Source of the DNA: Spirodela intermedia
Taxonomy: Eukaryota > Streptophyta > Magnoliopsida > Alismatales > Araceae
Reading direction: 5' to 3'
Assembly: GCA_902729315.2 (NCBI GenBank)
Contig: LR746281.1
Span: forward strand, 1,183,001-1,247,000
DNA: 64,000 nucleotides
Shown: positions 55,301 through 64,000 of the stretch, in pieces
Layout of the letters: each line of letters starts with the position of its first letter
Position numbering within the stretch: position 1 is the first letter of the stretch
The notes under the pieces: generated by a model
The model's database searches: none
Told to the model about the DNA's origin: nothing
The model's input: only the letters and a program-made list of their open reading frames with translations
Position numbers and translations under genes: made by a program

Positions 55301-56896
55301 GCATCCGCAATTTTTTTAAGAGGACACCCACATGCGTTTCTTTATTCTTCGTCTCATTAAAACTACCATAATGTACACTGCCAAAATGATTGAATCTTAT
55401 GAATACCAGGATCACATGCTTTACTGAAACTTTCCTCATTTCAACTGGTTCCCATGAAAATCCAAAAAGTCAGGCATAGACTACGATGCATTGCTCTTAT
55501 TCCAAAGTCAGTGGGTTTTTTGGGCGTGATAACTTACATGAAGGATCGTTGCTTTTACTGCCTAAGTCATATCTACATCAGAGTAATAATCATGATGAAG
55601 ATGTTCTTTACGGACCAAGTTCACAATTTGTATTAAGCAACGAATCGGCAACTTGTTCTTGCACCTTATAGCTTCCTCAAAATAATTCAAATCTATAAAA
55701 ATATACCATATCTTCGTAATATCAACACATCTGAAAAGGAAGAAACTCTCTCGCGATATCTTTTAGCAAAAATCAGGTAGAGTGGCGTGGAGTTCAATGT
55801 GAATAGCACGCAAAGATAAAAGTTTTTCATTATACAGAGTAGAAAAACAACATAATTGGTGAAATATGCAGACATATCCTTGGAAACATGATGAGATCAA
55901 TATATCCTTTATTGACGCATTGAAAAAATGCATTTACTTTGTGTCGTATTAGGCTTTCCATTTTCCAAAAATGTGACCCATTTTTTTCTGTACTTTCATT
56001 TATTTTAAATTAAAACATGCGATATAAGAAGAGTATGCTGATTGGACCCTGCCATTTGTCGTTTGTTGACAAGTTTATTATCCTAACATTAACCATCAAT
56101 TAAAGATAAATAAACAAAACGCGCAGAAGGTGAAGATTCCAAACAAGATGAGATAACTAAGGCTAAAGATGTTTGTAAAAGATGTCAGAAATGATGAAAG
56201 GGCAGAGGATTTGAAACCATCACATTTGTCATCTCCAAGTATAATGTATTTTCACGGGTGGAAAAAAACAATTTTGTCACGGGTGAAAAAAACAGGGAAT
56301 AATTCTCATCAGATGAAGCTTAAAGAATAGGAAAGTGATGGACTTGTAGATAATTATTGTGGGAAACTTTTTTTTTCAGCAGAACTGACCACAAACTGAT
56401 ATGCTGTCCGTTTCCCGCGGGGAGGCGGTATCTACTCGAAGAGATCCAAAAACCCTGATGCTAAACAGGATATCCCGAACGGGAATTTTAAGGCCGTCGA
56501 TAGCCAATCCCCGTACGATGGGTTTCGGCAGATCTCACCCTTTCGGCTGTTTCTGCCAAGGTGGATCTGATAATCAAAATATTCAAAACGAAACATGCGA
56601 AGTTCAAAAAATAAATCAAATCTACAGTAGCTACAACAGAAATACAACTATTGCCCAAAATACATGCAAAGGAATCCACCGGCTAACAAGCTTTTCGCAT
56701 CTGAGTGGTATCAATAAAGATGGCCAGAGACGTTTACAAGAAAAATAAACGAGAGAGAACTTAGGGTATGACTTACTTGAGCGAGGATTTGTTTGGGCAA
56801 ATTGGAACCCTGAAAGAAGGCCACAGCTTCCGCCCCGCTAATCCTGCCGTCCATATCCAAGTCTGCCCGCCGGAAGTACGCATCGAAAGTCTCCAT
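44508..56896 (-). CDS. EH1: EH-domain endocytic protein, AtEH1/Pan1-type TPLATE-complex subunit (complete, 13 exons, 990 aa)
   Basis: Eps15-homology protein that in plants serves the TPLATE complex at clathrin-coated pits. Exons: 56777-56896, 53904-55002, 53206-53406, 52780-53009, 52444-52512, 50350-50421, 48814-48912, 48674-48745, 48474-48588, 47270-47338, 46595-46877, 45039-45156, 44508-44933; sum 2973 bp. EH domain 1 is about residues 1-95, with calcium-loop-like DLDMDGRIS (12-20) and DSNKTGFLGRKEF. A long Gln/Ser/Pro-rich disordered linker follows. EH domain 2 is about 364-455, with loops DTDKDGKIT (383-391) and DQDNDSMLSHREF. Coiled coil spans about 551-690 across five short exons. An acidic WDEDWDKFEDEGFS follows, then a tail with GFGFDDSDPFG, an AP-2-type DPF motif. 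Arabidopsis EH1 and EH2 are about 1000-1200 aa, so this is full length; which paralogue is not settled. Confidence 0.92.
45395..45830 (+). mobile_element. Decayed Ty1/copia retrotransposon fragment (pol C-terminal region) inside EH/Pan1 intron 11
   Basis: The plus strand, antisense to the host gene, reads RKYVIDLLQDVGVLHAKTEG and, after stops and frame changes, FHLAKLVYLTTTK, DSDIVVGIWRYEKG and HGFSYANYA. These follow in order the copia hallmarks YxxDLLxExGM..CK, KLIYLTxTRPD, AVxRILRYLKGT and GYSDADWAG between reverse transcriptase and RNase H. No LTRs or other pol parts are visible. The fragment is short, has several stops, and is clearly dead. Confidence 0.75.
46239..46326. repeat. (CT)n microsatellite, about 44 units, in EH/Pan1 intron 11
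   Basis: Nearly perfect CT repeat, broken by a single G near 46320. It is the longest microsatellite in the window. Confidence 0.98.
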
Positions 56897-58655
56897 GTTC
56901 GGAACCTGACCCGACCTCTCCCGCGATCACTTCCCTCCTCCCTACAACCCCGCAGATCCCTGGATCAAGGCGCCAGATCGGACTCCACATCCATTCCGAG
57001 GAGCACCCGAGAGCAGCCCCCCGCTCGAAACGAGCGCAGATCAAAGGGACCTCTTTGAACAGAATTTCGGGGGAAGAGCCCAAACGATCGATTGCCCGCC
57101 TATTAACTTCCAGGATCCCCAGCCAATGCCGCAATGTTCGGACAATATTCACCGAATATTGGCATCACCAATGCCTACCGCCATCCCGTTCAACGAGATC
57201 CAACGGGCGGGGTCGAGGAGAAAGTACCCGATTACAGAAGTGAGATTTGAGGCGCAATATTTTTCCCATAAACCCCCTTCTTTCCCATTAATTACATAAT
57301 ATTATAAATATCCCTACATTTTAAATGTGTGGACATTAAATAATATACTATATAGAGCACGGACTCTATAAATACTTGCAGATAAACCCCCCCACACCAC
57401 TCATTTGTCACTGGATCTATTTTTCCCTTTAAAGAAAATCCATAATATGCTAGGAAAAAATGACAAATAGTTAGAATTAACCGAAAATAGCCTATTATGC
57501 TCCTTGTGGGCCATATATGGCATTTTAATCAGCACTATTAATGCTATGATATTTATGACGAAATAATAAACCCATTAATTACAAGGGTTATAATAATACT
57601 CATAGTTGTCATTAGATGATGAGTTGGAATGAGCTTGTCCATTCTTGCTGTCCACGTGGCGAGCTCAGCAGTCATTGTCATGCCATTTGGAATTAGATGA
57701 CTTAATAACTATTAAAATTAATCGTTATGAATGCCCAACTGCGTTATATTCGTACATCTTAACTTTCATATCATATTCCAAGTCGAGTGTGGGTCTCGAA
57801 AAAAATTAAAATTTTATTTTATTTCTTAAATAAAACTATTTAATGAAAGCGCCAGTATATTTGAATTTCTGACGTAAGATTATTGAATTATAATAAATCC
57901 ATTTTAAAAAAAGAATGTACTATCTTCAACAAATAATTAGGGTCAAGTTTCTAAAAATAGAAAATTGGAAGCTGTAAAATAAATCCACGTACCCCCCTCT
58001 TGACTAATAAGAAATCAAATGGGCAGCTAACCTAAACTCTGCTAGAGAGGACCAATTCGATAAATGTCGAGACCGACCGATGAACAGAAAAGCTCCACAA
58101 TTCCAGCTGGAAAATGTTTTTTTTTCTGGTCTGGATGGTCTCAGTATGTAATTTTGCCAGGTATTAAGTAGAAGACCCCATAAAGCTGCCTGTTCATGGC
58201 TCAGGTGACCCCCCCACTTGGCTCGATGATCATGGGATGTCTCCGTCCACCTCCTCGCACCCACTCGTGTGCCGCAGCGTTGCATGTGGTCCACGGGGAG
58301 CCATCACATCAGCTAAGCTGGCGGCTCTTCGTTTGTATGGGCCGCCACGGCACCGAGACGTACGCGCTCGTACGAGGCAGCTCAGACAGGTAGGGTGCCG
58401 CCGCAACCTCGAAGGCCCCGCGACCCTCGGCGGCCACCACGCGTCGAAATTATAAGAAGGGTAGCGAGCGGCGTGTAAAGACGGTGTGGGGGTGGGGGGG
58501 TGCTAAAAAAGCGAACTCCGCGTGGAAAATATCCCGAAAATATCTGCCTAAGTTACCACCGCTCGTATTCATTGCAGCTTTTACTTTGTCAGTAAAGACC
58601 TTGGGAAGATGGCGTATGTCAGTAAAGACCCTCTGAAGGGCCGGGTTTATCCTCC

Positions 58656-58694
<39 letters not shown>

Positions 58695-58995
58695 TATCTG
58701 TGTTCCTAATGACTCGGAGATTGGCGCCTAGGGTGGGCCATGTCGATGGGGCTCACATTGCAGCTGTCTCCAGCTCTGTCACCACCCCATTGCCAGCCCA
58801 CACACATTATTCTCTGTACTTTCTATCTCTCTCTCTCTCTCCCGCCAGAGCCATTCCCCTTCAAGTCCGTGCCTATGTAAAGAAGGCCCTCCTCCCGTTC
58901 CCTAAATCTGCAAGCGGCGCAGAGATTCTTCAGCCTCCACGCTCAATGCAGCTCTAGAGAAAGAGAGACAGTAGAAAGAAAGGGAGGGTCTTACA
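56897..58995. other. Divergent intergenic interval between EH/Pan1 (-) and EXL (+)
   Basis: 56897-57240 is the GC-rich leader and promoter side of EH/Pan1. 57240-58020 is AT-rich with nothing recognised. 58200-58480 is GC-rich with short low-complexity frames. (CT)n tracts at 58660-58690 and about 58826-58842 lie in the EXL promoter or leader on the coding strand. Confidence 0.5.
58660..58690. repeat. (CT)n tract upstream of EXL
   Basis: About 15 CT units, 306-336 bp upstream of the EXL start codon, on the coding strand. Confidence 0.95.
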
Positions 58996-60030
58996 ATGGG
59001 AGCTGGCGTCTTCTTCTCCGGCATGTTCCAATTGTTGGTCCTCACTTCCGTCCTGGTTGGATGCGACGGCGCCGCTCCGTTGAAGGAGCGGCTGCTGCCC
59101 CACAGATCGACGCAGCAGCATCAGCAGCAGCAGCAGCTCGCCGGATCGAAGAAGTACGAGGGATCCTCCAACCTGGTCCACCTGCGGTACCACATGGGGC
59201 CGGTCCTCACCTCCCCCATCAACATCTACCTCATCTGGTACGGCCGCTGGAGCTCTGGCGAGCAGTCTACCATCCGCGACTTCCTCCTCTCCATCTCCGA
59301 CGCCTCCGCTCCGCCGCCGTCCCTCCACCACTGGTGGTCCACCGCCGCCCTCTACACCGACCAGACCGGCGCCAACATCACCCGCGCCATCTCCATCGCC
59401 CGCGAGCTCTCCGACCCCCTCCACTCCCGCGGCACCGCCCTCACCCGCCTCTCCATCCAGCAGGTCATCGCCGACGCCGTCGCCGCCCACCACCTCCCCG
59501 TCGACCACCGCAACGGCATCTACCTCGTCCTCACGGCGCGTGAAGTCACCGTGCAGGACTTCTGCCGCGCCGTCTGCGGCTTCCACTACTTCACCTTCCC
59601 TTCCATCGTCGGCCACACGCTGCCCTACGCGTGGGTCGGCAACAGCGGCGCGCAGTGCCCGCAGGAGTGTGCGTACCCCTTCGCTGTGCCCTCATACATG
59701 ACCGGCACGGCGGCGCTACGGCCGCCCAACGGCGACGTGGGCGTGGACGGCATGGTGAGCGTGATCGGGCACGAGCTGGCGGAGCTCGCCTCGAACCCGC
59801 TAGTGAACGCCTGGTACGCCGGTGAGGACCCCACGGCGCCGACGGAGATCGCCGATCTCTGCGAGGGCGTCTACGGCTCCGGCGGCGGCGGCGGCTACAT
59901 GGGCCAGGTGCGGACCGACGGCAGCGGCAGGAAGTACAACGTCAACGGGAAGCGCGGCCGGAGGTTCCTGGTGCAGTGGCTATGGAGCCCCCTCCTGAAC
60001 GCCTGCGCCGGCCCCAACGCCATCGACTAA
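58996..60030 (+). CDS. EXL: EXORDIUM-like / phosphate-induced protein 1 family, secreted (344 aa, intronless)
   Basis: Apoplastic protein of the EXORDIUM/PHI-1 family; in Arabidopsis EXO and EXL1 link brassinosteroid and carbon status to growth, with no known enzyme activity. A signal peptide covers about residues 1-26, then a Gln/His-rich stretch (QQHQQQQQ). The family core follows: LRYHMGPVLTSPINIYLIWYG, TTAxxDxT-like SLHHWWSTAALYTDQTGANI, VQDFCRAVCGFHYF, GNSGAQCPQECAYPFA, GVDGMVSVIGHELAELASNP and the C-terminal WSPLLNACAGPNAID. The conserved cysteines and HELAE motif are present; HELAE looks metalloprotease-like, but the family is not proven to be one. No introns, as usual. Third codon positions are nearly all G or C. 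Confidence 0.95.
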   Translation: MGAGVFFSGMFQLLVLTSVLVGCDGAAPLKERLLPHRSTQQHQQQQQLAGSKKYEGSSNLVHLRYHMGPVLTSPINIYLIWYGRWSSGEQSTIRDFLLSISDASAPPPSLHHWWSTAALYTDQTGANITRAISIARELSDPLHSRGTALTRLSIQQVIADAVAAHHLPVDHRNGIYLVLTAREVTVQDFCRAVCGFHYFTFPSIVGHTLPYAWVGNSGAQCPQECAYPFAVPSYMTGTAALRPPNGDVGVDGMVSVIGHELAELASNPLVNAWYAGEDPTAPTEIADLCEGVYGSGGGGGYMGQVRTDGSGRKYNVNGKRGRRFLVQWLWSPLLNACAGPNAID

Positions 60031-61192
60031 ACGAGCTCCGCTCCTTCCTTCTCCCCCGCTGCACTAGGAACCTCCGCCGATGTATCATAAATTTTGAAAC
60101 TCGTAGAAGCTGGTTTTGATCCTCCGCCGCTCTGGAAAAAAATAACCGACGATGAAATCTGGTAAAATCTTCCCGGAGAAGATGGCGATCGAAGGTGGGG
60201 CGGGGGGTAAATCTGGCAGACATTAATGAGGATTAAATCCTCAGATTTCCTTCTTGGTGTTCTTGGTAGATGAACGAACAAGAGCAGTCCCACTCCGACA
60301 GCTTCCAAGGGGGTCGACTGGGAGCTCTCTACTACGTATACCCTCTCCCCCTCGGTGCCCGACACGCTTGGTGGGGAAGTCAATGACCCATCAGATGTGG
60401 ATGCTTCGGACGTTGACTGATGTGACGTCAATGTCGCGGGGGTATTTTTATTTTATTCTGGACGGAGCTTAGCCTCTGCCCCCTATCCCGGGTTCATTGA
60501 GATGATCTTTCAGACAAAAAAAACGCCGGCACCTCTCAGACCGGAGAAAGAAGAAGCTGTGCCCCCCCCCCCTCCCATTGACGGCAAGTCAAATGCTGCA
60601 GAGAGAGCGGGCGGCGAGTTTAGTGCCTGGTTTCCATTCAAACGGACATTATTGCGCACGTGCAGCCAGGACCGGTGAACGATTAAATACTCGCAAAGAA
60701 AAGTCCGAGATATGTTCGAATTTTTATAGGTCAATTTGGTTTTATTTATCCTATACAGATTAATTGAATCATTAATTACTGATAATATCTTGAATATTTT
60801 CATTTTATGTACGTTTTTTCCTGGAAAATATAAGATTATTCGCTGAGAGAGAGGGTTTGTGTAATTTAGTAATTTTACGCTTGAAAATTATATAGATAAA
60901 TATTATTTAATTTAATTAATTAACTGTGAAGGGAAAAAAAGTAATAATCCATTAATTGTGCATTAGAGAAATTATCGATGTTTCAGAAAGTAGAATTTTT
61001 CTTGGCGAAGAGAGCGGTTCTCTTGGCACCGTCCACCTGGCGGAGGAAGCCGTCAGCGCGCCACGTGGGTAACACCTGTCTGCCGAGGAGGCTGAACGAG
61101 CCCTCCGAGGCCGCCTACAAAGACACGCACAGTGAGGGCCGAGAAGCTCGCTCACAGCATCTTGAGAGAGAGAGAGAGACAGCGGGCGAGAG
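60031..61192. other. Intergenic interval EXL to metallothionein
   Basis: 60031 to about 60250 is probably the EXL 3' UTR. 60480-60960 is mostly AT-rich and I see no gene. From 61010 the sequence becomes GC-rich and holds the metallothionein promoter. Confidence 0.5.
61061..61070 (+). promoter_or_regulatory. G-box / ABRE (CCACGTGGGT) upstream of metallothionein
   Basis: A perfect CCACGTGG palindrome lies 132 bp before the metallothionein start codon. Type 4 metallothioneins are embryo/seed genes induced by abscisic acid in cereals and Arabidopsis, and an ABRE fits that. A (GA)n run lies in the leader at 61164-61180. Confidence 0.55.
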
Positions 61193-61551
61193 ATGGCGGA
61201 CGTAGGAGCGACGAGAGGCTGCAGCGGCACCTGCGGCTGCCCCAACCCCTGCCCCGGCGGCGAAGCCTGCAGGTCTTCCTCCAGCGACACCACGGCCAAT
61301 CTCCTCCCGCTGCTGCCCCGTCTCTCTTCCGCTCTCCTTTACTGACCCCCCCGGCCGCTCGGGCTGTTCCCCCTCCCCACAGGTGCGCCACCGGTGGCCG
61401 CGTCTCCGGCGCGCAGCACTCGGTGTGCTCTTGCGGCGAGCACTGCAGCTGCAACCCCTGCGAGTGCGGCAAGTCCGGCGCTTCCTCCGGCGCCGGTGTG
61501 GCCTCCTGCACCTGCGGCAGCTCCTGCCGCTGCGACTCCTGCGCGTCCTGA
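61193..61551 (+). CDS. MT4: Type 4 (Ec) metallothionein, 2 exons, 82 aa
   Basis: Small Cys-rich zinc-binding protein of the plant Ec class, a zinc store in seeds. Exon 1 is 61193-61272 and exon 2 is 61383-61551; the intron is GT-AG and splits an Arg codon. Three Cys clusters are separated by short linkers: CSGTCGCPNPCPGGEACRC, CSCGEHCSCNPCEC and CTCGSSCRCDSC. There are 17 Cys and 2 His, the same count as wheat Ec as I recall it. The His residues are at QHSVC and GEHC, the latter pair supporting the Zn-binding beta-E domain. ATG context and protein length fit the family. The 3' flank is tandemly duplicated. Confidence 0.95.
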
Positions 61552-61572
61552 GAGGTGCCGCACCGTGCCGCG

Positions 61573-61873
61573 CAAATAAGGCACCCTTCTCCTCCCTCTC
61601 TCGCCGGTGCCGTAGAACCTTTGGCCCGACGCTGTACCGTCGGCTCATCTTACTTCTCGTGTTCCCTCTGTAACGACCATAATCTCTGGTAGATACTGGA
61701 AGGAATACCTCTCTTCATTCACGCGAATAAGGCATCCTCCTCCTCCTCCTCCTCCCTCTCCCGCCGGTTCCGTAGAACCTCTGGTCCGACGCTGTGCCGT
61801 CGGCTCATCTTACTCAGCTTGCTCTCTCTGTAACGACTATAATCTCTAGTAGATTCTGGAAAGAATACCTCTC
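61573..61873 (+). repeat. Tandem duplication of metallothionein 3' flank (about 145 bp x 2)
   Basis: Copy 1 at 61573-61713 and copy 2 at 61724-61873 share AATAAGGCA, CCGTAGAACCT, CCGACGCTGT, CCGTCGGCTCATCTTACT, CTCTGTAACGAC and GGAATACCTCTC-type blocks in the same order. Confidence 0.92.
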
Positions 61874-61945
61874 ATATTGAGGGGGGGTCGATGACGTGTA
61901 ATGGGGCTGATAGGGGACGCATCGTCGCTTTTAAGGGGGCTTTCT

Positions 61946-61980
61946 GCATGCCACGTGCGCGTTCTCCGGTCTATAAATAG
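61946..61980 (+). promoter_or_regulatory. Promoter-like cluster: CATGC (RY core), CCACGTGC (G-box-like), TATA box CTATAAATAG
   Basis: GCATGC at 61946-61951, CCACGTGCGC at 61951-61960 and CTATAAATAG at 61971-61980 form a compact seed-promoter-like arrangement. The first downstream ATG, at 62025, opens only a short unknown frame. Confidence 0.5.
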
Positions 61981-62164
61981 ATTTCTCCCGCGTGGTTCGT
62001 TGTCTCCTCGTTTCTGGTGCTAGATGTTGAGGCTTCAGATGAGGGACGCAGGGAGAGGTGTTTGTGAAGAAGCTTGTCGGCGAGGCCTACGGAGAGGTAA
62101 TGGCGGTTTGCTCTGCTTTGATCGATAAATTTCCTGCTGCTCTGCGTTTCCTCGTAGATGTGCT

Positions 62165-62167
<3 letters not shown>

Positions 62168-62207
<40 letters not shown>
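62168..62207. repeat. (GA)n microsatellite
   Basis: About 20 GA units. Confidence 0.97.
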
Positions 62208-62208
<1 letters not shown>

Positions 62209-62211
<3 letters not shown>

Positions 62212-62403
62212 CGCTATTTTTAGCTGAAGCAGGATCGAAGTATGCCAACTTGTACGGTGTTCTTCCCCCTCTGATTCTTGCTCCGTTGCATCGCGACAGA
62301 TAGATCTCTTGATAGCAATTTTTACCAGAAACAGCATCAAAGCACCTCAACTTGCACAGTGTTCTTCCTCTTCTCGTTCCGGCTTCCTCGCATAGCGACA
62401 AAT
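62209..62403. repeat. Tandem repeat, two copies of about 94 bp, period 102 bp
   Basis: GATcGCtATTTTTA..CAGcATC.AAG..CAACTTG.ACaGTGTTCTTCC..CTCG..GCGACA occurs at 62209-62302 and 62311-62403. Confidence 0.85.
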
Positions 62404-63494
62404 CTTTTGTTTTCGCCTCTCACGTTTTCTTCGTCGTTTAATAGTCTTCTTGTTCCGCCGAGCAACAAGTGCCAGGTTAGACATGTCTCTCGACCCTGCC
62501 CCTGCTCTCCGGATCCTCATTATTCGGGTTTCTTCCCCTTTCATTCTCTGTCGTTTCCTGCTTTGTGCTCTTGGCATGCGAAGCAAGCCCCACGTTAATT
62601 GCGAACACAGCTTCTGTTTTCCCCGGTATCGCCGTCGCCGACTACAGGCCGTTTCTATCTATATACCGCATCAGGTTATCTCCGACAGAAAATTTCCTCT
62701 TTACGTCGCTTTCCCATCGTAGAGATGGAAGCCTCCGGTGGCAGCAACGCAGGAGACACTGTTTCCTGGGAAGTGTAGAAATGGCCTGGCGTCTGTCTCT
62801 TCATCCGGCGTAAGGCGGAGACTATTCAACCAGTGGCAAAGAGCTTCCAAGGAGAGGGAGACGTTAGGACCTGTGGATTAGAGCTGAGGTGGCTTCGAAT
62901 CTCAACGATCACGTGCAGAGCGTGGCGCTGTGCAGGGAGGAGACCTATCCTCGAGGAAAGTGCACTCGAGATCCGCAAGGGGCGCATGAGAAGGGTCGAC
63001 CTGTTTCATTCTCAGAAACGTCGTGCGCTGAGTTAGCGCCCTTGTCTTCATGCGGAATGTCGGAGGTTAGGTCAAGGCGGCGATCTGAGCGTTAGGTGAA
63101 GCAACGTGTTCTCGAGGGAAGACGAACCGGGTCATCGTTGAGACTCTTGCAGATCCAATTTATCTCCTAGCCCTTTTTTAATAAATTATAATCCAACATT
63201 GTCATATAATACAGGAAAATACTGAAATATACAGAGCAGAAATAATTGAAACGATGCCTAGATGTATAAATACACTGCAACAGATTCGTAAAATCACCTC
63301 AAAATTGGACTAATTATGAAGGAAAAAATGCATGAATTTTCACGACTGATCTATGAATTCACATGGGACACGGAGTACAACAGGGAAGATTATTTGCTAT
63401 TATATTATTTACACCAAAAAAATGAGGCCATAAAAACTGACTTTTTCTGTACATACCCACCCACCAACCCTTCTTTCCCACTCTTCTGCGCCCC

Positions 63495-63958
63495 TCAGAG
63501 AGAGAGAATAGCAGAGGCAATAGTTGTCTGCTCCGGCCATTCGATCTTCACATCAGCAAGATAATGCCCAAGGAATCGGACCTCATCAGAAACATTAATC
63601 GGCAATTGTCCGTGAATTCTGCATTGAGCACTAACCTTTCCGCATATGAGGTAGGAACCTGACAGTTCCTCTATTTTAAATGCAGAAGATCATGCGGGCT
63701 TCGGATTAAAGAAGCGGTGACGTCCAGATGAGCTGAAAGTGATAGCAGCAATGGATATAACTACGGATTCCCTTTCGCTTGCCGCACAGGTATTTTGCCT
63801 TCAATACCAGACTCTCTTTCTTGCAACTTCCCCTTATGGACTGTGAGAGTATGTCTCGACCTCTGGCAGTCCACAGCAAAATTGAGGGAAATAAGGATGC
63901 CAGCTTGCCTTTTCTGCTCGGCAAACAGACGAGCACCTTGATGATAAAATGCCAATGG
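63495..63958 (-). CDS. C-terminal two exons of an unidentified gene running off the right edge (partial)
   Basis: I do not recognise the family. The penultimate exon is 63808-63958 (acceptor CAATAG, donor G|GTATTG) and reads AFYHQGARLFAEQKRQAGIL, ISLNFAVDCQRSRHTLTVHK, then ending QERES. The last exon is 63495-63670 (acceptor AAATAG) and reads ELSGSYLICGKVSAQCRIHG, QLPINVSDEVRFLGHYLADV, then KIEWPEQTTIASAILSL and stop. Phases match across the intron (1/1). Amino-acid composition looks like an ordinary soluble globular protein, with no signal, membrane span or known motif. Codon use is mixed, like the long-intron genes here. The exons are read by frame and splice sites only, so borders are tentative. 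Confidence 0.55.
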
Positions 63959-64000
63959 CTATTGTCACCGGCAGCTAAGATTGAAAATCAAGGTTTTCAC

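Larger units (their letters stand above)
61552..63494. other. Region 3' of metallothionein; tandem duplications and an orphan promoter-like segment
   Basis: Contains the duplicated metallothionein 3' flank (61573-61873), a promoter-like cluster (61946-61980), a GA tract (62168-62207) and a 102-bp tandem repeat (62209-62403). The open frame 62450-62722 (90 codons) resembles nothing known. From 62760 to 63494 no gene is seen. Confidence 0.5.

Noticed and set aside
59061-59543. 160-codon alternative frame within EXL
   Set aside because: Arg/Pro/His-rich shadow of the GC-rich EXL coding sequence in another frame.

Overview
This window is nuclear DNA of a flowering plant. Every gene is plant-type: MLO, RETICULATA-related, GLR, plant GnT-I, AtEH/Pan1, EXORDIUM-like, type 4 metallothionein. 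Introns are plentiful, AT-rich and GT-AG (plus one AT-AC), and (GA)n/(CT)n microsatellites are everywhere. Several genes have very GC-rich coding exons (GLR, CHMP1, EXL, metallothionein) beside AT-rich long-intron genes. That two-class pattern suggests a monocot, probably not far from the commelinids. Genus cannot be read from the sequence. All exon boundaries below were assigned by eye from reading frame, splice sites and recalled family sequences. The phase sums of all complete genes close exactly.

Layout, left to right. 1-9468: two tandem head-to-tail MLO genes on the minus strand. The left copy is cut by the window edge; the right copy is complete (15 exons, 557 aa). Between them, at 4483-5086, is a poly(A)-tailed, 5S-rRNA-derived element flanked by a 9-bp direct repeat and holding an array of GNRA-tetraloop hairpins. 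12319-18083 (-): a chloroplast RETICULATA-RELATED (DUF3411) gene, 8 exons, 546 aa. 19617-22917 (-): a GLR3-type glutamate receptor-like channel, 6 exons, 909 aa. 24628-28070 (-): a canopy-like saposin-fold ER protein, 8 exons, 175 aa. 29931-39460 (-): N-acetylglucosaminyltransferase I, 18 exons, 443 aa, with a textbook U12-type AT-AC intron and an intronic tandem array derived from its own exon junction. It diverges from 40039-40650 (+), a single-exon ESCRT-III CHMP1 gene. 44508-56896 (-): an EH-domain AtEH1/Pan1-type endocytic protein, 13 exons, 990 aa, with a Ty1/copia relic in one intron. 58996-60030 (+): an intronless EXORDIUM-like gene. 61193-61551 (+): a two-exon type 4 (Ec) metallothionein with a tandemly duplicated 3' flank. 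63495-63958 (-): the last two exons of an unidentified gene that runs off the right edge.

The genes do not form one pathway. Several serve the endomembrane system: GnT-I (Golgi N-glycan maturation), canopy (ER folding), CHMP1 (multivesicular bodies), EH/Pan1 (clathrin endocytosis), and the plasma-membrane proteins MLO and GLR. In an ordinary plant genome this is co-location, not an operon. I found no tRNA gene, intact rRNA gene, CRISPR array or complete autonomous transposon. The most novel-looking object is the 5S-derived element at 4483-5086.
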